DNA from: Triplophysa rosa
Taxonomy: Eukaryota > Chordata > Actinopteri > Cypriniformes > Nemacheilidae
DNA length: 64,000 nt
Reading direction: 5' to 3'
Assembly: GCF_024868665.1 (NCBI RefSeq)
Contig: NC_079910.1
Location: 12,620,425-12,684,424 of the forward strand
The notes under the pieces are model-generated. The model was not told where the DNA came from. It ran no database searches and saw only the letters and a program-made list of their open reading frames with translations. The position numbers and the translations under genes were made by a program. Shown here one piece after another: positions 47,901-58,800 of the stretch; positions within the stretch are counted from its first letter, which is position 1; each line of letters opens with the position of its first letter.

Positions 47901-50900
47901 TGAGGTCCAAATAATGAAGACTGGAGCTGTAACCAAAATGGGTTTAAACTCTCAATTACAGACTACAGATTTTTCTGCTGCTTTGGGCCCACACAAGAAA
48001 TCAGAAGGTTAAATCTCACCTTTCTTTTTGGGGTTACAGATTTCCTTCTTTCCAGAAGGGACTCTGCCTGAAGAGACACAAAAAAAAATATACACATTTT
48101 CTATACGTGTATATAACAGACAAGGTCAATCAGACGTACAAGACGGGTTGGAATCATCACACACCTTCAGTAGAGGAATCTCTCGAGCCTGTTTCATAAG
48201 CTGATGAAGTTCATTGACCTGTTGACGCACTAGGGGTGGAGTTGGGTTACAGCAGGCGATGATGCCCTGGGGTTCCCTATAATAAAACAGACATTAGCTT
48301 CTGTATTGACTAGGGCTTGAACAACCCTAGATTTTTTAAGTCGACTATTATGTGATAAAAGTCATGTCGACGTGGACTAGTCGATGATGTCATTAATTAA
48401 TCAAATAAGAGCATAGGGAATGTTTTGTAACAAGATTTGATGGGTGTGCGCAGTGTGCGTGCGGGCGGGCTGTGCGAGAATGGCGGGACTCCAGCAAAAT
48501 AGCCTCTAAATATATAGTATCTAAAAACAAATAAACTGTTGTTCATCTATTGCACAAGAGCAACAACTAAACTAAAATAAAACTATTTGAAAGCGCGAGG
48601 TCGGTGGTAGCAGGGAGTACTATGAAGTAAAAGAGCAGAAGGCGGATCTCTACAGCAGCCTAACGTTACTTCAGATCTGAAGCGTGTGGACAGACTAAAC
48701 TTCCCTGACATTTACAACAAGTCAACTGAAAGTGTCATGTGCACTAATAGATGAAACAACAGGAAAATGTGTCGAGTTTGTTTGCGACGGCCTATAGGAC
48801 AACGTCAATATATTTATTAGCTAAAGCAGCAGACAATTTATCATAGCGGACTTACAAACGCAGCACCGCAGTGACACAGCAGCCAATATGAGAAAATTGT
48901 TTCTTTCAAGTTTTATTAAATGGGAAACAAGTATGCTAACAAAAATAGCATAGAATATTAAAAGATCTGCATGTAGAAGCCAGCGCACTGAAACATTAGG
49001 CTTTACCTGCGAGCTTTTGCGGCGTCAGAACAAATCGTGAATTTTGCGGGCGAAAACAGGACACATTGTGAATGATGCATGCAGAAGCAGGACAAGATAA
49101 CATATATTATTGCAAGGAGTGTGACATCCGTCCCGCACACAGGTCTCTGGGAACAGTCAGCGATCTTCTTAAAGGTACAGTGTCAAAAAAAATCACATGA
49201 CCCATGACTAGTCGACGTCAAGCTTTAAATGTCGCATCAGAGCATTAATGTCGACTAGTTAGTGCAACCCTTAGTAATGACAAATAAATGTTCAATGCAA
49301 GAACAATTCTATAGGTCTTTATATGACTGTTTAAACTTACTTTGGAAGCTCCTCTGTGATCTTCATCATCATATGATTTGGTAAGACATACCTGCATCAA
49401 ACATGCTCAGAATTAATCACACAAGCTCTTGTAATATCAAGCATTTGAACACAGCTCAGACAGAAACAGTGGGAGTTTGGAGAGTTACCCAGTGCTCTCA
49501 TCTTCATCTCGTGCCAGTTTATCTCTCCAGGCGTGCAGCATTCTGAAGGCAGCTAGCTGCTGCGTGTTGTAACTCTTCTTCTGCTTACGGTAAAGCTCCA
49601 TATACGAGTCCTCAGTAAAGATGGGCTTCACATATTTCTGAGAAAATGAAACGATATATATAACAATATTCTGCATAACTGTAGCTGGTTCTTTACAATG
49701 ATTCATAGTAAGGGTGCTCCGATTGATCGGTCGCGATCATTATCGGCCGATAATCGCTTTAAATAGCTCGATCGGCGATCTCTATAACGGCCGATCAAAA
49801 GGCACAAAACGTTTATACCGTAGGTGTGTTCAACTGCCACGCTGTGCAGACCGAGCGGCGTATGAAGTCTGGAGTGTTTTCGTCTGTATGTGAGGTGCTA
49901 TAAACCAGCAGTGAAAGAAGTCTTCGCAGATTTGACACGGGGCTAACATAACATTAGCCGCTCTCACAAGCCCTTCGCTAAAGTGAAAATGTTGCCAGAT
50001 ATTCATAGAAAAAACAGCAAACAAAGACAAGCCCAAAATAAACCTTAAAAATACAAATCATTTATATTTTATAAGACCCAATAAAATGCATAAAACAACA
50101 ACAAACATAAAAGTGCTTAAAAATAAATTAACATGGCAACACTGCCAAAGAGCGCTCTCCAACAAAACAAAGCGCGTCTGTCAGAGATAATTTAGTTTAA
50201 TCGTAACTGAAGAATAACAGATACCAAACGGTTTAATATTCTTACAGCTGCGAGACGCCAAAACATTGCTATGGTTACTACTGTGTCACTGTATCATCAT
50301 CACAAATGCAGACACATGGAACTATCAGGGCATTCACTCACATATTTAAATGGGGTTGTCACTCCCAAACGTTTGCAGTTTGTACGCGTTTGTTTTATTT
50401 TGTTGTTTTACATAATTATTAAAACAGGAAAGACATGTTACACTCCAAGCTGTTCCTATGGCTGCTATCATTTATGTTTACTTTCTAAAAAGGGAGCGAA
50501 ATATGTTGTTTGCAAGTTGTCAATTTATGATTCTTTTTCACCTCTCAATTCATTAGGTAATATACACGGTTCTTTGAAACGGTTAAATAACTAATTCTAC
50601 ACGATAACTAGAAGGTTTCATATAGATCCTGTGATCGGTAATCGCTGATCGTATCGGATGATGCTGGTTCTAACGATCAGTTATAGGGCCCAAAAATCCA
50701 GATCGGAGCACCCTTAATTCATAGTGTTTGTACCTTGAGTGAAAGGTCTCTGCTTTTAGACCAGACTTGCTGAATGAGGGTGGGCTGTCCGTTGCCCATA
50801 TCATGAAGGTCGGCCCGTGCTCGATCATACACGTACAGCAGATAGTGAGTGTCCGCCCGAGCGTACTTCAACATCTCGTCTGGCAAAGGTCTATTGGGAA

Positions 50901-53900
50901 AATATCAATCAACAAAATCTCATTTATATTTTGCTTAATGCATTTGCATTCATTTAACGCACAAATACTCGTGAAAGAATTAAACAAGCGAAATATTACC
51001 GTATCCTCCAGTCGGCCAGCTGGTAGCGTTTATCCGATTCCACCTCACAGTAGAACTTCAGGAGATGGTCGAGGGAGTTTCTACCGAGGTTTAGGGCACG
51101 AGCAGCCTGATGGGTGTCAAACATGTTGACAACGTAGAGACCGAAGTCCTTCTGCAGCCACTCGATGTCCGAGTCAGCCCCATGAAACACCTGCAGCATC
51201 AACATGCAGTGGTGCATTAATGCATGACATGCAAGACAAATAACATGCATTAATAGGGATGTAATGATTCACCGTGAGCCAGTTGAAAACCGATTATAAC
51301 TTGACGATGTGAAATGAACCGTAATACATGTTTTGAGCAGCAGGAGGCGCTGTGTTTATACAGAGACAAAGTCTTCATTTGTTTATTTTAATGAGACTTT
51401 TGTATTATTCAGAATTTGTTTTAAAATTGCAGTTTAGTTTTGTTAGATATTTTTTAGATACAAGATATTTTTATTTTACAAAACCTGTGCAGCATTTGAG
51501 AAATAATAAAAGGGCAGTTGTTCATTTCTAATTTGCCCCAACTTATTTTGTAAAAATAAACCGTGATTAAATTGTATCGTGAATCACATCACATCATGAG
51601 CCGAGTGAATCGTTACATCCTTATGCATAAACCATTGTAACAACTAAAACAATGACCTTCACAATGGCGGGGTTAGTGAACGTCTCATTTAAAATGTACA
51701 TTTCACTGCGCAGTTGCAGCGTGTCTATGATGAAATCTTCCTCACGTGTCGATATCTGCATCAGACACGTGATTCCTAGAAAGCTTCTGTAGGAATGATG
51801 CTGCAAATAAAACATTTAAATGCTGTTTAAACAAATTTAATTGAAGTTTACAAAAAAAGTCTCGTACACCATTTCAAAGTACTTAATTGCAATGACAATA
51901 TCCAGGCAAGCAGATCACCAAATAACATCATGTGAAGCAGACGAGTCATACCTCCAAATCCACAGCAAACTCTGACATCTTGGCCAACTTCTCATTCAAA
52001 GCAACAAGATCCTCCAACATGTAGATAAACTTAAAGCTGGTCTCAGCAATTGATGTATACATCTGAAACATAATAAAAATGACCTGTGTGTTCTATTTAA
52101 TCCTGATGGAAATAATAACAGTTGTCGATGAATAGATTCTAGTTTCCTGGAGCATAAGAATGAATGAGACCTGTGGTTCGGGTTTACAGTTGAGGCTCTC
52201 CAGCATGGCCAGATGATCCAATTCATACTGGTAGGGGTGAGAAAACCTGAAAAACACAATTACATCTCTAACTCTAAACTGCAAAATAAAACACGTTGAA
52301 TAAAATAATAAAACAAGTCTTACATATCATCCACATGCTCCTGTGTTCTCTGCTGATGGATCAAATCTGCCAGCGCAGCAGGAACATCCAAATCCTCCGG
52401 TCTCTCCCTCCGAATGTGTTTGTCGGTAAAATCTAGAAAAACACATTTCATTCTTTTTTTAGTATGTAGATAAGGAGCTACTTTATTTCTGCTAGTTACT
52501 TTCAGACAGGAGCTCTAATAAATAATTTGATAGTCTTTCCCTAAACTACACTATATAAATTAATTAACTAGAATACAATAAATAACACCACAAAATCTTG
52601 CTTTCCACAAATCCCACCCAATATTTAGTTTCACTCAGAAATGCTTCACATTCCTGATGTTAAATATGCTTTTGAGTGATGAAGTCTGAAAATGTTTGCT
52701 TACATGAAGACAGAGGTTTTAAAGCGTTGGGTTTGATAAAGATTTTGGAGACGAAGGGAGTGTTGCTGTTATCCACTTTCTCCTTGAACTTCAGCTGTGG
52801 ACGCTGGATGTTTTTAGCATGCAGAAGATGAAAGGTTTCAGTGCCTCGACCTCCTCCCTGTAAGAAGAACATCAGCATCAAACCAGAACATCCTCTTTAA
52901 AAACAAACCAACTGGGCCTTTACAGGTAATGATCCTTTAAGACAGCTAATGGTCTTCTGAAGATGACAGTGTGATGAAATCTACATTTCATCTTCTAAAT
53001 TAAAGCTCAAAAAGATGAAAGCATGAACTAACCCGATTCCAACTAGACACAACAATCTTGGGAGGCTGATATCCAGTAGGCATCACAGGCTGTTGTGTGC
53101 GGTTCACACCAGAGGCTTCATCCAGGAGAATGCCCTGAACACACAACACAAAACACATCAGAACTGGACTTTCAAAGGCCAAAATCAATTATGGTTCAAC
53201 TCTGTGACGCCTTTATTTCCGCCATATCTGTCAGCTCAAATCTCAATAGTTTTCGATGTTAAACTCATACCACTTTCTCAAGAATGGCATCATTGGAATC
53301 CACCACCAGGTCAAATCGGTCCTCTAGACCCGTCAGTTTGTTCCTGTCTCTCATGCGAGATCTACAGCCATGCTGTTGCATGATCTGACTCATGCTGTCA
53401 AAGAAACACATACAGAGTGATGCTGTCTGTAACGCACTCGGTCAGTTAAATATTGTATTATTTCTTAAGTATGATGTAAAAATGCTCTTTATTAACAAAG
53501 GTATCAATAACATTACCAAGGTAACACGATGTTCTAGTGACGGCTGGTAATCATTCAGTGCCATGGTGCGTCATATTTGAATACATATCAATTAGAGCTA
53601 TTCAAGGATTACTCGCGATTAATCGCATTCAGAAAAAGGTTTGCATTTAAATAAAATATTTATGCGTACCGTGCATATTAACTTTGTATTTATAAACACA
53701 CACCTGATATTTAAGAAAAATATAAAAATGAATAAATCTTTAAATAGAATTTAAATTAGACATATATATACACGCTTAAGTATATATGTATAAGTGTATG
53801 TGTTTATAACTACAAAATTAATATGCACAGTACACAGACATATTATGTAAACAAGTTTATGCTGAATGCGATTAATCGCGATTAATCGTTGAACTGACCT

Positions 53901-54425
53901 CAAATGATATCTATACATATACAGTACTATAGTATTAAATGAAGGCATCATTGTCACAATACAATTGCAGTACTTGTAATGTTTTATACCAGTGTAAAAG
54001 GCGATCTCCCTGTGACGCGCAGAACTCTTGAAACGCAGGAAAGCTGCGGTACAGATCAAACTCATCTCCGGCCTGCGGAAGAGCCGCACTCGCCTTTGTG
54101 GCAGCGACCACACATCCCAGCCCATGCTGTGAAAAAAACAACAGCTTCGTCAACTATATTCATTAAGCATTCAAACTGCGAAATGCAAAATGTACTGCAT
54201 GTGCACACATGGCTAACGTTACTCTTTCCACGTTGCGATGTGTTGACACGGCAAGTTAAAGTAACGGCAGAACAGATTAACAGAATGAAACGGCTCACAG
54301 ACCTTGACAAACGCATCAGCATCTTTAAAACCTGGACAAAACTCTGTTTCTGCGTCTGTTTCTTTAGATGACGCAGATTGTTCGTTGTGTTTAGTAGTAG
54401 CAGCACTACTCGAGGAGGCAGCCAT
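44992..54425 (-). CDS. exosc10: EXOSC10 (RRP6 / PM-Scl-100), nuclear exosome 3'-5' exoribonuclease
   Basis: Twenty-five coding exons, listed 5' to 3': 54425-54303, 54126-53990, 53394-53271, 53134-53033, 52857-52704, 52432-52324, 52246-52171, 52062-51952, 51800-51657, 51190-51000, 50890-50734, 49637-49489, 49391-49341, 48276-48165, 48067-48020, 47926-47854, 47557-47448, 47359-47264, 47079-47011, 46029-45936, 45794-45721, 45631-45400, 45326-45265, 45161-45094, 45022-44992. They join to 898 aa (human 885). It trims and degrades nuclear RNA with the exosome. The N-terminal PMC2NT part has [14 protein letters not shown]. The DEDDy exonuclease has [15 protein letters not shown] (Asp310, Glu312), [10 protein letters not shown] (Asp368) and [11 protein letters not shown] (Tyr433, Asp437), all catalytic residues kept. 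The HRDC domain follows at ~496-570. The C-terminal lasso is Lys-rich and ends GFRHNWPKR. The start is the Met at 54425; an in-frame Met 12 codons upstream is less likely because it runs into the promoter. Confidence 0.97.
46233..46350. mobile_element. Truncated hAT-like repeat, exosc10 intron
   Basis: TAGGGCTGTCAAATGATTAATCG followed by the palindromic CGATTAATCGCGATTAATCG type core, as at 53593-53900. The right end is not found. Confidence 0.5.
48311..49273. mobile_element. hAT element in exosc10 intron 13
   Basis: Starts TAGGGCTTGAACAACCCTAG and ends TAGTTAGTGCAACCCTTA, with sub-terminal GTCGACTA and TAGTCGAC words. The flanks GTATTGAC and GTAATGAC match 7 of 8. No intact transposase. Confidence 0.82.
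49709..50716. mobile_element. hAT element in exosc10 intron 11, exact 8-bp duplication
   Basis: Starts TAAGGGTGCTCCGAT and ends ATCGGAGCACCCTTA, with perfect ATTCATAG repeats at 49701-49708 and 50717-50724. Sub-terminal GATCGG/CCGATC words are repeated. Open frames inside show no transposase motif, so it is non-autonomous. The right end lies within 20 bp of the exosc10 exon that ends at 50734. Confidence 0.93.
51254..51623. mobile_element. hAT MITE in exosc10 intron 9
   Basis: Starts TAGGGATGTAATGATTCAC and ends GTGAATCGTTACATCCTTA. The flanks TGCATTAA and TGCATAAA match 7 of 8. Confidence 0.88.
53593..53900. mobile_element. Palindromic hAT-like MITE in exosc10 intron 2
   Basis: The left TACTCGCGATTAATCGCATTCAG pairs with the right CTGAATGCGATTAATCGCG. 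The arms extend inward through AACTTTGTATTTATAAACACA and its complement TGTGTTTATAACTACAAAATT. The terminal bases have decayed. Confidence 0.75.
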
Positions 54426-55150
54426 AGTGAAAATATAAAACCGCGAGATCTGCGGTTTCACGTGAGATGTATGTCTTCTTCATTGACAGCGTTTGTTTCG
54501 CTGTTTGTTACATTATCGCCACCTGGCGGACTGTTCTGTTTCGTCCTTGGCTGGGAACACATGGGAGCCAGTACACAGGGGTCGGTTCAAAGTTGTATTA
54601 GTCATTCTTGAACTGAAACGTCGAATGAAACGTTTGAATGAAAAACAGGCGGGACACACACTCAAATAATAAACAATAAAATCATGCTTTCATGATGATT
54701 TTGCACTTTCTATATTCAGTGGAATCGTTTGGTTTTATATGATGAGGTTTTACATACCTAAAGATTTACAGAGATTTTAAGATTTTTAAAAGAGCTATTA
54801 AAAGTGAACTTGAGTAAACATGATCATTATGCTGCTCCGTACTGTTGTGCAAAGTTATTTATGATTTATATCTGTCTGTGCGTCTGATACTTTTTGTATT
54901 TGATACAATATGATATTTGTTTACATTACAATTTGATGCAATTCTCATTTTTGATGATATAAAATAAAACCTCAAAGGACCGACAGCGCCCCCTGTGTGA
55001 GGCCATTTGCTGCTGCCCACATGAATCACGACGTCATCCGCGTTTCTGTTCAGTGGTTGGACAAATGCAGAAGCATTGATGGGGGATACCGGACATGGGT
55101 CAACACGATTGAAACTTCTGTATGTGACCGACTGATCACCACTTTGGCTG
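54426..55150. promoter_or_regulatory. Divergent exosc10 / gss upstream region
   Basis: Exosc10 starts leftward at 54425. The first gss exon appears to end at 55243, so the head-to-head gap is under about 0.8 kb and no other gene lies in it. A canonical E-box CACGTG is at 54459-54464, 34 nt before the exosc10 ATG, next to the near-palindrome CCGCGAGATCTGCGG. Shared promoter use is inferred from layout only. Confidence 0.5.
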
Positions 55151-55159
55151 CTAAAAGTT

Positions 55160-55243
55160 AATATTTAAAAATCATACAGACTCTGTTAACCAGAATCCTT
55201 ACGGGCGAAGCAGAAGAGAAGGACCAGCGTCGGCGCGCATCAG
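55160..55243 (+). other. gss: Candidate 5' non-coding exon of gss
   Basis: GC-richer sequence with GACCAGCGTCGGCGCGCATCAG ends at a GTAACG donor (55244). The coding gss exon near 55869 has no TATA or CpG context of its own, which fits an upstream leader exon. The transcription start is not determined. Confidence 0.4.
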
Positions 55244-55868
55244 GTAACGTTATATTATAACTCTCTATTTTTAGGCTAACGTTAGTTGTCTTTCGCCTGT
55301 TAAATAATCCACTGCTTATGTTATAAAAGCAGTTCATGTGTTTACAGCACACATATGCATATCACATGCGCGCTTTTACGTTGAGCCAAGATTGCTGTGT
55401 CATGATGAGTAACGTTATAGCGATTTCACACAGGTAACGTACACAGTGCTGTCACACTGGACAGATGGTTACACTGATGGTGTCATTTATCTTTTACATT
55501 AAATAAATGTAATTTCTAAGCAGTTGCTTTCTGTTCCTGGAAGTTATATATTAATAAGAAGTTATCGCACTACGTAGACAGTTCTCCAGTTTTTTTTTTG
55601 ACAATAGCATGCATGCATGGTACTATCTGACATATTTATTATGCATTTAGCATACTATAGTTTTTAATTTAATTAAATTTATGAATTATCATACATGCTA
55701 GCATCGGATTTTGAAATGCCATAGTATTTACATCAGGTATTGTTAGTAAACTGATGTGTTCAATATCTCAGAATGAGTATTGCTGAAGATAAATTAAACA
55801 ACTGGATTATTTTAGTGAGAATCAAACTCAATAACTGAAATTTTTACTATGAGATTAGATTTTCTGCC

Positions 55869-58800
55869 ATGTCTGCAACACGGGAAGAGGTCCTGAGAGA
55901 TGAAAATCTGATCGAATATCTCCAGGAGATTGCTAGAGATTCTGCATTTTTACATGGAGTGTTGATGAGGACCAAAGAAACTCCAAACTCACCTGAGGTA
56001 AGATGAACATGTTTTCATGACTCTAGAAGAAATCAGTTTTGTATTTCCTTTTCTTTTTTTGCAAATAGTTCAAGGGTAGACCACTGAGAGTACATTTTGT
56101 TTTAAGGAAAGTGTAAATGTTGCGTAAGTGAATGCTCTACCATTTGAGCTAAAGAAACCCAAACTTAAGTTATCAGGGGCAAGACTTCAACACGTTAGGA
56201 AATGTTAACCAACATCACAGATGCACAGTTATTTCTGGAATTCTGTCTCTGTTTTGTTTCTGGATTACAGCTCATTAGTTCTGCATCACAGAGTCGACAC
56301 AAAGCAAAGAGTCGGATGGGGTTATGAATGCATGTAAATGTGTTTGTTCACAGGTGGCGAGTTATGCACCGTTCACATTGTTTCCCACACGAGTGCCCAG
56401 CGCTGTCTTTACTCAGGTGCTGACAGTACAGACACATTTTAACCGGCTGGTGGATCGGGTCAGTCAGAACCCCTCATTTTTAGAGGAATCTCTGGCTAGG
56501 TATGAATGCCTTATTAAAATGAATGTGCCTTTACTGAGTGAAAATACTTTTAAAATAATACTTATAATTTTATTTCAACAGCACTATCAAAGTTGATGAT
56601 TTTACAGCAAGGCTTTTTAACATATACAAACAAGTTAAGGAGGAGGGTTGGGCCCAGGTAAAAACATTTACTGACTGTTTGTTAATTGTATTTTATTAAA
56701 TGGCAACTTTCATATTAATTGGGATCTTTTGCTTCACTGTTTATATTTTACAATGTATAATAATACTAATAATAATTAATATTTTTATATTATGAATTTC
56801 ATATATAAATTTCAGAACTATGCTTCAACTATGGTACATATTTTCTCCAAGGCAATAGTTCTGGGTCTGAATCGTTCAGACTACATGTTAGACCAGAGTC
56901 CAGATGGTGGGACATCCTTAAAGCAGATTGAAATCAACACGATTGCTGCAAGTTTCGGTGGGCTTGCTTCACAGACCCCAGATGTTCATCGGTAAGTGTC
57001 TGTAAGTGAGATTTTGCATTAAAATGATAAGCCGGTTCAGCATTCAAACTGTGTCTTGTTTCTGTTAGTCACATTCTGAAGGTTGCAAACCTGTTAGAGG
57101 AACAAAATCGTATTTTGGACAATAATCCTGCAGCAGGTCTGGCGAGAGGTTTGGCAAAGGCCTGGGAGCTGTATGGATCTGAGAGGTCAGTTTAAAACTG
57201 TTGATGTGACCACACCCTCAGTAAACTGTAACATGCCTGTTTACCTAAAGTAAAAAAGTTTCTGTCAGGGGCCAATTGAATCTATATAATTATGAATATG
57301 TAATTAAAAAAATGTTTTAATAGAAGCATAGTGTTTTCATAATTTAACCCTACGAATGGTGTTGCACATTAAGGAAGTGTTAAAGAAGGTATTTTAACAT
57401 TGAAAAATTACATCATACTCTTAATTTATCTTAAAGCAACACTATGGAACATTTGCTCACGGGTTCCCCCATGTGGTTGATAAGCGCAATTGTCTGTTAC
57501 CGGTGTCGTTAAAAATGACGCTGTATAAGCTTCCCCGTGGGCAGCGCAATACACGTGAATTTGATTTGGAAACCATTTCTCACTCTTCCGCAGGCAGGGG
57601 ATGGGCGTGCCTGTGTGTACAGACCCGACACAGAACTAATGGGGATTCACACCAAACTCTAATTAATTACATACAAAGTCAATGCAAAGACGCTAATAGA
57701 CGCGAACTCGCGGCAGGCGATGCGAATGAACGCACACCAATCTCGTCTTCCGCGCAAGTTGCAGTGCAATTTTTTGCGTTTTGTGTAGGGATGTGCGCTA
57801 CGGCTAATTTGACAGTCGTTTAAACCAAAGTTTTGTAACCGTGTAGTCGACTAGTCTAAAACTAAGAATGTCGTATACTTTGCGTATAAGGGCCTATGTA
57901 ATACATTTTAAAGACTAAAGAATGTAGGCTATTAATCAAACCGTTCATATCCGATATTTAATGTATCTAAAACAGGCATATGTGTTCCACTTTCTTTACG
58001 TTATGATCTTTAATATTCCTGCATTTGCTGATGCGCTAACCCTGAATGGATCGTTTTAGCGGCTGTAAGAAGTGACACAATGAGCATTTGTTTGCTTTGG
58101 CTGGTCTGTGCCTGGGCTTAAAACATTTTTCTTTAGCCTACGACCTTATGAAATCCATTTTATTTTTTCCTTTAAGTCTGTTTTTTCTGACTTTAAAAGT
58201 TCAACTAAAGTTTAGTAATCAAATTTAATTTAATTTTAGTAAAAGTGTGTCTATTACACTGAAATCATGAAACTTAAAATATTTAACAACACTTAATTAA
58301 AACCTTAGAAACGAATGTTTCACTATTTGTTTATTTAAATGATGTTGAATGAAAAAAAAACATTACTTTTTTAATTGTCACAATTTAAGTAGCCTACAAG
58401 TTATAATTAGGGTAACTAATTATAGGGTAGGCCTATAGCCGATCAACAAACAAGATAGCCTACATTATATCATGTTTTTATTATTTATAAAGCAACGAAA
58501 TGTGTGTAAACAAAAAAGCGAATAGAAAACAATGGACAAAAAGTTCAGAACAAGCCACAGAGCGCATTTGATCTCGCGCAGAGTGAATGAAAAAGCCGCT
58601 AATAAAGCATAATGCCCATGTTAGCTAATTTATAGAACATACATAAGCTAAACACTCAAGTCCGCATGTGATTATGATGTTAATATTATTTTACATGTTC
58701 TTGTTGAGGAATTACAAGCATTATGCTCGGATGAAAGTCGGCTCAATGTTTGTGAACAATAACTCCGTCTGAGGAATCTGCAAGGGCACACAGATGTTTT

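Noticed and set aside
50271..50594. 107-codon open frame inside exosc10 intron
   Set aside because: Entirely within the non-autonomous hAT element 49709-50716, with no transposase motif.
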